Source: Atherix ibis
Lineage: Eukaryota; Arthropoda; Insecta; Diptera; Athericidae
Direction of reading: 5' to 3'
Length of the DNA stretch: 64,000 nucleotides
Assembly: GCA_958298945.1 (NCBI GenBank)
Contig: OY282607.1
Location: forward strand, 52,367,020-52,431,019
The notes beneath the pieces are model-generated. The model saw only the letters and a program-made list of their open reading frames with translations, was not told the origin of the DNA and did not search any database. Of the stretch, positions 1 to 11,899 are shown one piece after another. The position numbers were made by a program, and so were the translations under genes. Every line of letters begins with the position of its first letter. Position 1 is the first letter of the stretch.

Positions 1-387
1 TACAGTGCCGGTGTATATAAAGTGTGTGCAAGAAAGTTTGAGGTACCGAATTTTTCAGTCTATTTTTCACTGCTGTTTTCATTGTGTTAAAATAAATAAA
101 GTATATTCTTCGGTAGGCTTATTATTTAAATAAATTTGTTTTGCTTGCTCTATTAGACCACATTATAATGCATTTACTAAATAATATTTTTTTCTTTTTT
201 TTTAGAATATTTGTTATTATTTTTTAAGTACATCAAATTTTTCATCTTGTAATTTAGTTTTAAAGAATTTACTTTAATGTTGTATGCGATTATCTTCTTA
301 TTGTGCAAATAATTGTTGAAATATCTAATAAATAAATAAATAATATTTTAAAATAGAATACTGTTTTATTACAAATTTCCAAAACTA
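1..387. other. AT-rich flank, no gene seen
   Basis: No coding region is supported here. The stretch holds poly-A/T runs and a short AAAT microsatellite near 329-342. It may be the interior of the TIR element whose right end lies at 629, because no left end of that element is seen in the window. Confidence 0.4.
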
Positions 388-629
388 ATTCCATCAAACA
401 ACAAAATCCGCAATATTAAAAAAATCTATTCGTTTACGCATAAATGACATGGCATATGAAAATGGTTTTGAACGAACCGCTTCAATCGCATACTGAAGTT
501 TAAAATTGGCTCCCAATGGTTTACGTCGTTTCTGTTGTATTGCATGTGTGTGCGTTCTACGAATGTATTGCCACAAAATTCCGACAGAATTTTTGTGTAG
601 AGGCCTATCCAGTTCTTCTTTAATCTAAG
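388..629 (-). mobile_element. right end of a TIR element (same family as 27437-28338)
   Basis: Read on the minus strand the segment begins CTTAGATTAAAGAAGAACTG at 629, the same terminus as the right end of the 902-bp element at 27437-28338. The two copies share about 180 bp of sequence, interrupted by two deletions in the 28-kb copy. This copy stays open on the minus strand for about 75 codons from the terminus to a stop at 394, with a basic, Gln/Lys/Arg-containing product that I do not recognise. The 8 bases after the terminus (630-637, CTACGCCA) would be the target duplication, but the other end lies outside the window or is lost. The reading frame could be transposase, captured host sequence or chance. 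Confidence 0.55.
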
Positions 630-639
630 CTACGCCAAT

Positions 640-1734
640 TCCCAAAAACCACTTTTCTTTCCTTATTCCTTCGCCAAATCGCCTATAGTGTCGTGGGGCT
701 TAGAATATACATATATTCTTTAGTGAAATTTGCCTTCACACGTTTTTTGTGTTTTTTTAAACTTTATTTATTTTAATAATTTTTTTTTAGATATTTTCTT
801 TATTTTTTATGTTTTCTTATGCTTTTTTTGAAACTTGTGTAATATTAATTATTTTTTATTTATTTAGTTCTGAAAAGTGATTTTTTTCAATTTTGTTTTG
901 ATGCTGCTGTGTATTCTATCGTCCAGAGTGTTCTTTTTTGTTTTCTTTCCACTTTTGTCCTTCAAAGCTGTTCTAATTTACTTGAATTAGTATATCATAA
1001 AATTTTTATATAGCCTTTACCAATATAAGACAATAGACATATTTGTATATATCCCGTTTTAGCCACTTTTTTTATCCAAGCCTCTAATATTTACAATCAA
1101 TTAGTAATTCTGTTTGATGTATTTTAATTCTCTCCACTGAAGTCATAGTAAATTAAAGTTTGTATTATATTTAAATTAGACTTTTTCACATATCCATTAC
1201 TTCTTGACAAACTTTGAACTCCTATTAATAACTTTAATTACTTAAAAATATCTGAGTTAATAAGGTTGGAGTAAAGAAAAACCTCTTCGATTATCGGCAT
1301 TGTATAAATATTTTCTTTTTTATTATTAATCTTTTTATAAATTATTATCCAAGTACAAATTTTTAACCGCGAATTCGTTTTTTAAGTAACAATTTTTCAT
1401 TCATAAAACTTTTTTTTTTTTATAATGCCTCAATAATAGCTTAAACGTTGTTCGAATAAAAATAAAAATTACCATTTCTTAGTATGCTTATAAAATAGGG
1501 AAAATATAGTCTTAAGTAGTAAAAATTAAAAGGATAAACTAATAAAAATTTCGTACCTTTTGCAATTAAAAAAGAAGTGGAAAAAATATTATAAGAAAAA
1601 ATCTAAAGGTTAATCTATCAAAGTTGTTTTTGTTCTTGGTAATTGTTTTTGCTGCGCGGAAACATTGAAGTTTTTCGAATAAAACGTTATAAAGTTTCGC
1701 CTTGTTGATAAATGTTTGCTGTCTACGCACCGGA
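640..1734. other. AT-rich intergenic, downstream of AspRS
   Basis: No gene is seen. It contains the 3' flank of the synthetase gene, including a 23-bp copy of its last coding exon at 1658-1680. Positions 641-715 weakly resemble 5913-5995, so both may be pieces of one old dispersed repeat. Confidence 0.5.
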
Positions 1735-1785
1735 CTATGGTGTGATTCTTTTTGGATCACGGGGAAACATTGAAGTTTTTCGAAT
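1658..1785 (-). repeat. 23-bp direct repeat: last AspRS exon and its 3' flank
   Basis: The 23 bases at 1763-1785, which encode part of the C-terminal end of the synthetase (around KTSMF), recur identically at 1658-1680, 105 bp downstream of the original and beyond the stop codon. The copy is outside the coding frame. Confidence 0.85.
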
Positions 1786-4605
1786 ATTGTCGAGGCCAAG
1801 ATACAGCATAACAACACGTTCTAAGCCGATACCACCTCCAGCGTGTGGGGGACAACCGAAACGGAACGCTTCGATATAAGCGGCTATTTTTGAAATATCT
1901 TTGAAAGAGAATAAAAAAGAAAATATTTTTGAAAGTGCTCATAATTTAAATATATAAAAACAAACACTAAACTAAATAAGTCTCGTACTAAATACTATAA
2001 TTGCTTACCGATATTGTGATGTTTAGCACGTTCGGTCAGAAAGTCTGGATCGTGAATACGCTGAGCACCTGACAATATTTCCTCACCGCGCATAAACATA
2101 TCGTACGAATTTGAATATTTCGAATTTATTGGATCGGGCATTGTGTAAAACGGTCGAACAGCAAGTGGAAATTTATCCAGAATGTAAAAGTCGGTATCAT
2201 ATTTCGCTTTTACTAAACGACCAAGAAGCTTTTCATTGGGTGTCGATAGATCCTCTTCATCGCCAGTTTCGACACCTTTTATTGTAAATGGAAAAATAAA
2301 TTATTGATAAAAATAATTTGTCATAAGATATTTTGAAAAAACATTTTCGGAATAAAAAATAATATTCTCAATATCCACCTACCAGCCTCTCTCAGCATTG
2401 CAACTCCTTGTGCAAATTCTAAAACCAGTGGAGGCTCTAAAAATTTAAACGGTTCAACTTTGAATTGATGTCCAACAGCTTCTATTTCTCTATTATAGCT
2501 ATAGTAAAAATATGAAATTAAATAAGTGACTTTTAGTATCTGAACTGAAAAATAACATGAAATAGGGTACACTCACTTATCACGTAATCCTTTAAAAATG
2601 CTTGTAAATGTATCACCAATAGTTTTCAGAACTTCGTGGTAATGATATTTAAACGACATTTCCAGATCGAGGCCCACAAACTCAGTAAGATGCCGATGCG
2701 TATTGGAATCTTCTGCTCGGAAGACAGCACCCACTGTATACACTTTATCAAAGTCGGAGGCAATAGCCATTTGCTTGTACAATTGTGGAGATTGGGCCAA
2801 GTATGCCGAATCTTAAAAAAGGGAGAACTTGGCAAAATTATGTTTGAAAACTTTTAGAAAGTTTTGTTTACCTTTGAAATAGCTAACAGTGAACACATTT
2901 GCACCACCCTCACTAGCAGCCGATATAATTTTTGGAGTGTGTATCTCAACAAAACCCTTTTCAGTCAAAACATCTCGAAATAGTTTACATACACCAGCTT
3001 CAAGACGGAATATCGCTTGATTTGCTGGTGTTCGCAAATCGAGTACACGATTATCAAGTCGAGTGTCTTGATTAACACGAATATTTAATCCTTCGGGATC
3101 CTGTAATAACAAAAGAATTTTACTCACTATTCAGCTAATTCTTGAAGATATTGTTCTAAAAAATTAAAATTGTTAAATTTTTAATATTGTAAATTCTGTT
3201 TTTAGCCATTACTAGCTAATAAAAATAATTTTTATGATATTCATCTAAACTTATTCAATTAAAACAGTTCGAATTTATAGTTATTCGTGATAGAACAATA
3301 AATAATTTCAGTTTTTATGCAGAAATTCGCAATAAAAATACATGTTTCATATACTTGCTCTTAACAGCTTAAATTAAAATAAATTAAAACTTACAGAAAT
3401 ATTCTCTGGCCTGGCAGCATCTTCAATCTGCAAGGGTAGTTGAGGTTTCGCCTGCGAAACAATGTAAATTTCCAATACAGACAATTCTAAATTTTGTTCG
3501 GTGCACGATTCTATTTTTGCAGCAACAGGTACCACTTGAACACGAATATCAATTATGCTCTCCTTATGAATACTATGAAGAAAATAATCGATTTTATTTT
3601 TGTTTAAATGCATTAGTTAATTGAGAATTTGTTTTGTGAAATATATAAAAATATAAAAACAAAAATGTCAGATTTTGAAACTTAATTTTTTTTATAATAT
3701 AAAATATATAATATTCAATTCATTTTGCTGTTTTTCAAGTCTTGATATAAATAATTTTATTCGCTATATAAATCTATCACCAAGATTCAATAAAAGAAAA
3801 AATACGATACACATCTAAAAATCCATTATTAAATATTAGCAAAAAATAACCGTTATAATATAATATTTAATATTAGCACAAAATAACCGAAAAAATACGA
3901 TACACAACATCTAAAAATCCATTATTTACTGGTAAAACAATTAGCACAAAATAACCGTTAAGTGCTTCATATGAATTTTAAAGATACTTGTTTTTGTTAT
4001 TACTAATTTTACAATATTAAAGTTCTTGGTAGTGATTTATTTTAATGAATATACTGTTTTGTGATTCAGCAAAATTTTCAACCATTCTTTTAGAGATGTA
4101 TTTCTAATTGAAAACTACTCACTTTCCAGCAAATTTAACCATTTGCTTCGAAACTTTCTCGTTAACAGCTATTATACACTGTACTGTGCTACTTTGCTGG
4201 CGAAGAATTAAAAAACATTGCTTGCCTTTGCTTCGGGACGTATGAACGCGCCCACGTACCCAAATATTTTTGTTCGCATAATGTGACAGTTCCGAAACTT
4301 TAACAAAAACTCGTTCGGTTAACTTTTCCTGTGACTGAATCATTTTGACTAAGCCATATTTCTCGGCAGCGTAATCATCTTCGGATACATTATTCACATC
4401 GGTATTCTCCTTTTTAGATGCACTCTTATATTCTGCTTTCTGCAAAAGAAAATTATTTTAATTAAAAATTGTCCATTACAGAAGAAAATGTTAATTATTT
4501 TAGTACCTTTGCAGCCTTTGCAGCTTCTCTCGCTTGTTTTTTTACCGCCTTCTTCGATTGCTGGTCACCAGAATTTTCCTCAATCAATTCACCTTCGACG
4601 ACCAT
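1735..4605 (-). CDS. AspRS: cytosolic aspartyl-tRNA synthetase, 8 coding exons, intact
   Basis: Attaches aspartate to tRNA-Asp in the cytosol (class II synthetase; in animals part of the multi-synthetase complex). Coding exons on the minus strand: 4605-4507, 4439-4123, 3572-3395, 3100-2872, 2811-2577, 2498-2383, 2275-2009, 1898-1735. All have GT/AG borders and phases that join without a gap, giving 534 codons plus TAG, a little longer than the human enzyme. Residues 17-33 form a Lys/Ala-rich helix typical of the eukaryotic N-terminal tRNA-binding extension. An OB-fold anticodon-binding domain follows (about 75-190), then the catalytic domain. Motif 2 is [15 protein letters not shown] (residues 305-319, Arg306 and Glu308), and motif 3 is GGGIGLERV (501-509, Arg508). 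The ATG at 4605 was chosen because a splice acceptor ends at 4617, so the coding start follows only 11 untranslated bases of that exon. No broken or missing key residues. Confidence 0.97.
3797..3960. repeat. imperfect tandem repeat in AspRS intron 2
   Basis: Two units share AAAAAATACGATACACA, CATCTAAAAATCCATTATT and AAATAACCGTTA: about 3797-3856 and 3885-3960. They lie wholly inside the intron between the second and third coding exons. Confidence 0.75.
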
Positions 4606-5384
4606 TTTTGTATTATCTACAATAGAAAAAAAAAACGCATAATTAATTTTTTTTTTCTTGATAGCAATAAATGTTTTTATCAATTTTTTGTTTATTTAAA
4701 AATATTACAAGAAAATTTCCACTTTACTGATAAATTATGTTTCGACCAGACCAAAGAAAAAAACTAACCACTTTTCGTTTATAATATTAAATAATAACAC
4801 ACACATTATTATTAATATTATCTTGAAATAAAAATAAACACCAAGGTTCCAATTGAAATTTTGGCATAACAACATGACTTACGTTATAAGTATTAGTTAT
4901 TTTTTTCAATTTTTTGCACCGTTTTTTTTTCAAAAAACATTCAAGGTAAAGGTTAATGATGTCACAAAATTAAAGGAAATTGCATCATTTGTTTCCTTTT
5001 TAATATTTTAAAATTACAGTTAAAAATATTCAAATGAATATTAAGTTAAAAATAACAAAAAAAAACATAACTTCTTATAAATTTGCAGAATTTAGAATGG
5101 CAATAGGAAAATTCTATTAATTTATAGAAAAATATCCGGCACATGACATAACCTCAATGAATATTACACGTTTATAGCATATGCCATCATTTAACAATTC
5201 AAATTCAATTTAAATTCTATTTTCATTGTAATGAATAATTATTATGAGTTTTTCTACCTTATTTTTTCTATTATAATTTAAAAATTGACACAAACAAGCC
5301 GCACACCACAATTAAACGACACGTCAATTGCCAAATCCCATTTATGCAGTTTCTAAGCAATAGGACACTTTTCTAACTATTTCG

Positions 5385-5450
5385 AAATGTTGCTTGTGCT
5401 ATTGACAACTGGCTGGCTGTCAGCTGATTGGATAGTACTAGAACGAATCT
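5385..5450 (-). promoter_or_regulatory. possible AspRS promoter region
   Basis: The 5' untranslated exon of the synthetase must lie upstream of 4618, because an acceptor precedes the ATG. Around 5400-5440 the minus strand carries CCAATCAGCTGACAG, a CCAAT motif overlapping an E-box, in a locally GC-richer patch. This is the only promoter-like patch seen upstream. No transcription start can be fixed. Confidence 0.25.
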
Positions 5451-6960
5451 GTAATAATCACATTGTAGGGGATTTCATTGCTGTTGTATCCGTATATGAA
5501 TATTTAAATGAATTTGAATTTTTCGTCATAGGTGGGAGTAATATTTATCATGTTGCACTAATTTTTGTTAGATAAACTTCTTATTTTGAATTTATAATTG
5601 TGCTAACAGCATAGCACGAAATAATTAAATGGATATTTTTGTACTAGATTTTGTGTGCATAGCACCTAGTGGGCTTATTGATTATTATTCTCAATTTATA
5701 GTTGGTTGTTTTCTGAGATAAATAAACAAATTTCTCTAATTTGTCAATTTGCTAAGGTAAAATTGAATATTCTTATATACAACAGCCTTATAATATAATA
5801 TTTTCTAGACATTTAGAATTTAATATTGATATTATATATTTCGAATTATTAAAGAAATTGGAATTTCAAGGGGTTGTGGATACGAATCCCATCGAGGTCA
5901 TGGTCCTACGCTATTTTTCAAAAACCACTTTTCCTACCATTTTTACTTTAATTACTTTATCCCGATATCCTTTGTCATGGCGCTAACAATATACATTTCA
6001 GTACTAATGTTACTCTTAATCAATCCTTTAGAATATAGAAAAAATTTCATGCAGTAATCATAGAAAAGTTTCATAAAGGAAAATCGAGTAATGACTTCAT
6101 TAGGACAAGGGTCTCCTGGACTATTTAAGCACTCCATTCACAATGCACTTATTATTCGTAGTGAGGTTGTTGTATCATAAAAAACATTAATTATAGATAT
6201 ATAATTAAAAAACAAACTATACGCATACATTCTTTTATGTAGCAAAAGCTGAACTAAATGAAAATAACAGAATAAAGAATACTAACCATTGCTAACAACT
6301 TAAAAATCAGCTCAACCGATTTATCCGCAGAAATTAGTCAATTTAAATTCCATTTCCTACTAAAGTTTTTTTTTAACATTTGCAGAACCAAGAAAAAAAT
6401 AAATAAACAAAAAGAAAAAGCAACAAAAAATTCCTCTTTCATAAACTTAAAAAAAAAACTTTATTAAACCATAAATTTTGCACCTTACGCACAGGACTTT
6501 TTCAGTTAGAAATGAAAGTATAAAATAAAATCTCCTCCAATCAAATTGTCAGTTTCTGTGATTTTAGTAGTTTCTATGAGCTAAACTGTTTAGCTGCGGA
6601 TTCGCCATGTACATTTTCTCTTTTATTTTTAGTTACGACCGGTAAATACTGGCCAAGTAAGTATCAGTACGTATTTGAAATTGAATGGCCATGTCCACCG
6701 TATGTGAAAACGAAATAGATTTCCACTTTTTCCTACTTTTCTTCATATTAATTAATTTACATTTTCCTTTTCTACTTTCCTTCGTTTTTATTAATTTACA
6801 GTAATGATGTCTTTATTTTTAGCCAGAAACTAAACTAAATCAAATTTCTCATTATGACGGTGAAATTTCCCAATAATGCTTCTTGACTCCATAAACATTT
6901 CAATTATAATATTCTATGTGTAAGTGTGTGTAGTAAATTTTTACTTCGTACATCGCCAGA
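5451..6960. other. AT-rich intergenic between AspRS and the MADF gene
   Basis: No gene is seen. A patch at about 5870-5995 has a tRNA B-box-like stretch (GGATACGAATCCCAT) followed by sequence weakly resembling 641-715, so it may be a decayed SINE or retroelement fragment. The rest is low-complexity AT-rich sequence. Confidence 0.4.
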
Positions 6961-6964
6961 GGAA

Positions 6965-6970
6965 TTTATT
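6965..6970 (-). terminator. polyadenylation signal AATAAA of the MADF-BESS gene
   Basis: TTTATT on the plus strand reads AATAAA on the minus strand, 41 bp past the stop codon at 7011. The position is plausible for a short 3' untranslated region. Confidence 0.5.
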
Positions 6971-7010
6971 TAAAATTTTAAATATGTACTTATTCAATAT
7001 GATCTCTTAT

Positions 7011-9142
7011 TTAATTCTGTACCTCGGAAGTATCATTTCTGCCGCTAGTCGAAGTAATTGGCTGTGACGAGACGACATTTTGTTCTTCTTTAACAGTTTT
7101 CGATAATGTATTGCTGTCGCTACTCTCCAAGCACATGTTTGAAACCGGATGTTCTGCTCGAACAATATTCCATGAAATTTCACTTATTTTAATGCGAAAC
7201 ATTAGTTTTTGTATTTCGCTCATATTACGCATCACCGGAAGAAAACTCATCAAGAAATTGTAGTCACCATCCAATATCAGATCGCCGTTATTCTTGAGCA
7301 TCATTAACTTTTCACGTTCAATATCCAAAAATGTTTTGTCTTCGCTCTTTCGCTTCCGATTCTCTTTGATCTCATTATGTGATAGATTTTTTGGTGAATT
7401 TCTAGATAAATTCCTTGGCATAGTTTTTTGCGGATTCCTCCGTCTTAACGGCGACGGTACATATTCTGGTTTCACCGGTTTCGGTCTTCTCCGCTTTTGT
7501 AGTTTTCGTTGTTGCTGATCTTCTGCAGAGTTTTCTGATTGTTGCTGTGATTGTGGTTGTTGTTGTAATAATTGCGACTGTTGCGGCGAATGTGCCTGAA
7601 ACTGTTGTTCTGATTGTGTTTGTAGCGATGCCTGCACTTGAGGCTGCGGTTGATGTTGTGGCTGCGTTTGAGGTTGCTGTGGCACTTGAGCTTGCAGCTG
7701 CATTCCGGGTTGCACTTGTAAAATTTGCTGCATTTGCATTGGTTGCTGTAGTTGCGGTTGCATTTGCACATCTGACGTTGGCTGGAACTGTTGTTGCATT
7801 TGCATTTGTGGTTGCTGCTGCATCTGCAGTTGAGGCTGCATATGTGGTTGGGGTTGAAACGGTGATTGTTGTTGAAATTGCATTTGGGCTTGTGCATCAA
7901 ATTGGTGTTGCGATTCAAACTGTGACTGCGACTGCTGGTCGAATGGTGGTTGCGGTTGAAATTGCGACTGTGGTTGAGTTTCGAATTGCTGTTGGGGTAT
8001 CAGTTGTGGTTGCGGTGTAAATTGTTGCTGTTGCATTTGCGGTTGCAGCTGCATTTGTGGTTGCATCGGAGGTTGTGGTTGCATTTGTTGTGGTTGCATC
8101 TGTTGCGGTTGCATTTGCTGCTGCGGTTGCATTTGCGGTTGCGATTGCATCTGTTGTGGTTGCATATGTGGCTGTTGGATTTGTTGCTGGGGTGCCATCT
8201 GATGTTGTGGTGGCATCGGTGACTGCATTGGCATCTGTGACTGTGTGGTATTCTCCTGAAATGGCTTAATATCCTCCTCTAATGATGGTTGTGTTGGTGG
8301 TAATAGGTCTGTTTGGGGTAAAATTTGCGTATGTGCATCTGACTCTGGTAGGGGATCGGCTGTCTGTTCTTGTACTGCCTCTGGTAATGGATCCGTTTCA
8401 GCAGGAAGACAGTTACTGTCACTATTGGCAGTTTGTTCTGCATCACTTTTGGCCGTTTTCCCCGTCTCCTTACCACCGTTTAGTAGAACAGGCAGTACCT
8501 TATCTCTTAAGAAACCCATGTGGTCGGCAAAGGCCCATTTTGGCCGTTCTGAAGCATCGCGCCCGTTCTTAATTAGTTGTGCTGTCTTCTTCAATTCCGA
8601 TCGATAGCTATCCCGTAAATTTTTCCATCTCTTTTGCAATTCATTTTCTGCAATTAAATCATTATCGTGATCATAATTAGTTCGAAATAAGATTTATTTG
8701 GAGGAAAAAAAAACTATGCGCTCAATATTCTCTTTAAGAAGAAATATAATTTATTATGTATTACGAATTTAAATACAATTATTTAGTCAAAGAGTGGTAA
8801 TGTTGCTAATTCTGAAATTTTCTTTTTGGATTGAGCCAACATTTTTAAATAAAATTGTTTGTTAAGCATTTTAAAGATAACTAAACTTGGTATTTTTCAG
8901 AATCTAATCAATATCAAAAGTAGAAAACTACTCAAAAAATTTCTTATATTGCACGAATTATACTATTGCACTTAGAATTATACGAATAAAAAGAATGACA
9001 ATTACTTACTTGGCAGGCCCATTTCAGTTGCAATTTCGTCCCATAGCACTGCTACCCGACTTCGTTGTTTTACGCTGCAATTTCTGCTATTCCATATTGG
9101 CGGCCGTTTCCGAATTTCGTCCAGAAGTTTTTCCGTGTTCAT
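7011..9142 (-). CDS. MADF-BESS domain DNA-binding regulator with long Met/Gln/Pro tract
   Basis: Two coding exons, 9142-9010 and 8647-7011, with donor AAGTAAGT and acceptor TTGCAG, join in frame to give 589 codons. Residues about 5-90 form a MADF (Myb/SANT-like) DNA-binding domain; its signature KRWKNLRDSYRSELKK spans the start of exon 2. Residues about 175-425 are almost wholly Gln, Met and Pro in MQPQ-type repeats. A strongly basic stretch (QKRRRPKP to about residue 485) looks like a nuclear localisation region. Residues 506-540 fit the BESS protein-interaction motif, with DYNFLMSFLPVM followed by KLMFRIKI. Family members (Adf-1, Stonewall, Dip3) are fly transcription or chromatin factors, so a nuclear regulatory role is inferred. 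I cannot name the orthologue. No frameshift is seen; the Gln tract probably varies in length between individuals. Confidence 0.9.
7650..8230 (-). repeat. hexanucleotide-type repeat coding Met-Gln-Pro-Gln
   Basis: Imperfect repeats of CAACCGCAAATG-like units run across this part of the MADF-BESS exon. Gln codons alternate between CAA and CAG, which argues for old coding repeats rather than a fresh triplet expansion. Confidence 0.85.
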
Positions 9143-10349
9143 TGTGAGTTAGTTGAAGAATTGTGTGTAAAAACTAGAATTGGCAGAAAATATACTGAAT
9201 ATTATAATATGAGATAGTAGAGAATTTCTGTAAAAATAATTTTAGAACTTAAAAACTTAAAGTAAATCGATTTTTGTGATTTTCAGTTGCTTTTTTTCTA
9301 GTAATTACTGGGTAAGATTAGACGCATTTAGTATTAGTTATTTATAAATTCATATTGTAATTTGAGTTTTCTTCCAATTATCGATGGAACAATACTCAAG
9401 ATCAGAGTGTTTTGACGATCCAGAGGATCTAAAATTTAGACCTTATATAGCAGAGTGCATTTTATTTAAGGTGTCTAACTTTGTTTATAGTTATTTATGT
9501 TGATTGAATAGATACGTTCGAAGACTGGTTAATCTGGAAGACTGGGACAGAAATTAAATGTTGATTGAATAGATACTGGAAGACTGGGACAAGAAAAAGG
9601 ATAATAAAAAAAAACTCATAAAGAGCGTTGGAATCGTTTACCCTTTTTTGAGTAAAAATTTGCATAAACTCTGGCACAGTCTGAATTTTTGAAAAGAAAA
9701 TGAATAAGACGCACATTATAAAAGCAGAGCCCTACAAACTTCAGCTCCTTATCTACACAAAAGCAATTAAAAAAGTTTTTGGGTTGGACAAACGAACATT
9801 TAAGTAATTAATAGTTACTAGAGATAAGATGAGAAAAATTAAATGTTCCTGTGAAAAATTATTACTGTTATGAATGTCTGCCATAGTATCCTTAATATGT
9901 CCATAATTGCAGTACAGGGTACATATTTAGCACGTTGGTTTAACTTAAAAACAAAATCCGATTCTTGACTTGTATTGAGATTACGAGCAGCTTAAAAAAA
10001 ATTATTGAATTCGGCACAATTTTTTATATGAAAACAAATTGTATAGCGATTGAAGCTAATTCTCCACAAAATAAAATTAAATATTTCATGGAGCTAATAA
10101 AAAATCACTGTCCATGCTTGGTTAAAAATATAATGAAATTAGAAATTAAGTTCAAAAGGTAGTAAAATTATCAAAATTCAACAACTTGGCTAGCAGAATT
10201 TTTAAGACGTCAATTAAGATTGTCTGAGAAAAATTAAGCGAAATTCAGACACAAAATACCAGAATTCGGTTTATATATAATATAATTATATTGTACAAAA
10301 ATACGAATATCAGAATGTGCAAATAAGGACAATATAAGTTACCCTTTTC
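9143..10349. other. AT-rich intergenic with a local duplication
   Basis: No supported gene. Around 9499-9589 the strings GTTGATTGAATAGATAC and GGAAGACTGGGACA each occur twice, about 40-60 bp apart, a small local duplication. An unremarkable open frame at 9965-10162 on the plus strand has no recognisable domain. Confidence 0.4.
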
Positions 10350-11130
10350 ATGAACAAGGGTTTATATAAGTCATATCACGGAGGGTTTTCCCATTTATGG
10401 CACATCAATCCACTGTGCCTAATATGCTTTTGTAGTGGCACTCATACTTGCAGCTTCATGCCATCGAGGTTTATCTATTCCATTTCTGAAGCCATTCCAA
10501 TATCGGCTTCAAATCTCCATTCTCCTTCTGTGCACGTCGCACGATATCGTCATTCCATTGCTCACATTTTCATGCTTCTAACAACCACGACTTCTTTAGC
10601 CTCTTGTCGAGTATAATGTTTACAGTCACTTATATAAGATTTCATCTGTAGCAAAATCGTACTCTTGTTATTGCTCGATCCACCGTTCTACCTGCCCTTT
10701 AGGATTTTTATAGTGGAGCAACCACCCTAATGCAGCATGATCTGTTTTAAGAAGAAATATTCCCCTTAGAATATACTCGCTGAAGTGTCGGAGTATTTTT
10801 ATCACCGCGAGTAACTCTATTCGGATAATGCAATAAATCCTCTTCGGTTTGGAAAAAGCTTTGCTAAAATAGGCTCACGATCTCCTCTCCGTTAGGGTTG
10901 TACTCTACCGATACCCGTTAAACTGACGTCTTTTTTCTGTGAGCTGATGTAATGGCCTTGCAATGTCCGTAAAATTACGTATGTATCTTCTATAGTACAA
11001 GAAGAAACCGAGAAATGCCCGCACCTATCTTATTTTTTGGTATCGGCCAATCTTGAACAAAATTGACCTTCTCCGGGTCCGTCAGCCTATCTTGGGATAT
11101 TTTGAAGGACGCCAGTTTCTATTTCTGCTC
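10350..11130 (-). pseudogene. gypsy-type (Ty3) retrotransposon pol relic
   Basis: On the minus strand, running from 11130 down to 10350, broken frames match the order reverse transcriptase, RNase H, integrase linker of Ty3/gypsy elements. The clearest piece, around 10675-10770, reads LLKTDHAALGWLLHYKNPKG, the RNase H Asp-His region. Around 10455-10560 RRAQKENGDLKPILEWLQ matches the linker before integrase. Many stops and frameshifts are present, so it is dead. Confidence 0.75.
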
Positions 11131-11239
11131 CTGGCATGCCGAAAGTTGTGACTCTAGACGATGGCTCTTATCTTCTTGATTAAATTTTAGATGCTTCTGT
11201 AGACGCTGATTCTGTTCTTTAATAACGACCAACTCACAA

Positions 11240-11445
11240 GTGTTTGTTTGTTTAGGAATATCGAATTCTAGTTAAATTTTCTCGCTCTTTTTACACTTCA
11301 CAGTGTTTCTCCAATCTAACTTACTCTACCGATCACTCCAATAACGGTTCGGGTTTACACTTTTTGACTTTATTCGTCGTTTACTCTATTACTGACTTCA
11401 ACCCGTCGTTCGCTCTATTACCAACTTCAACCAGAAACGAAAAAA
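11240..11445. repeat. pyrimidine-rich segment beside the gypsy relic
   Basis: A C/T-dominated stretch with repeated TTTACTCTATTAC and ACTTCAACC-like units borders the 5' side of the relic. It could be a decayed LTR or leader, but no boundaries or LTR pair are visible. Confidence 0.35.
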
Positions 11446-11899
11446 TTATCCATACAAAACAGATAATTTGTTTAAAAGAGAATTTAATTTATTTTTTAGA
11501 CATGAATATGTATAAAATTGGTAATGGATACAAGAATTTGCATGTTATTAATATTTTTATAAATTATAGTTATTGATTCTTTTTAAATTTAAAAATTTCA
11601 ATACTGTGCCTAGATTTTATTAGGGCAGTGTATCAAATAAACAAATTCTCAAATGAATACTTCAAAAAGAGTGGAACAACCTTAAACAAAAAAACAATAT
11701 TTTTCTATGGGAAACCGCTTAATATTAGTTATAAAAAGTAAAGGTTATATATACTACGTAATTTTAATTGATTTAATTATCGCAAAATACTTGAACCATG
11801 AACAAACCATTTATAAGTGTACAAATACTTATTCGGTGGCAATGTAATGATTTTTTTTTTAGATTTTTATGTTTTAATATTTAATTCAATTTATCTATA
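11446..11899. other. AT-rich spacer, nothing seen
   Basis: Low-complexity AT-rich sequence between the gypsy relic and the outer mariner. Confidence 0.4.

Noticed and set aside
394..576. Host gene exon with a splice acceptor TTAG before ATTAAAGAAG
   Set aside because: The apparent acceptor is the terminus of a TIR element present again at 28338, so a mobile element explains it better.
5387..5575. 62-codon plus-strand open frame
   Set aside because: Lies over the likely AspRS promoter and 5' region on the other strand; no domain.
7547..8020. 157-codon Val/Ala-rich open frame on the plus strand
   Set aside because: It is the antisense shadow of the Gln/Met-coding repeat: repeats of CAA, CAG and ATG stay open in several frames.
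7950..8222. 90-codon Leu/Arg/His-rich open frame on the plus strand
   Set aside because: Same antisense repeat effect as the neighbouring frame.
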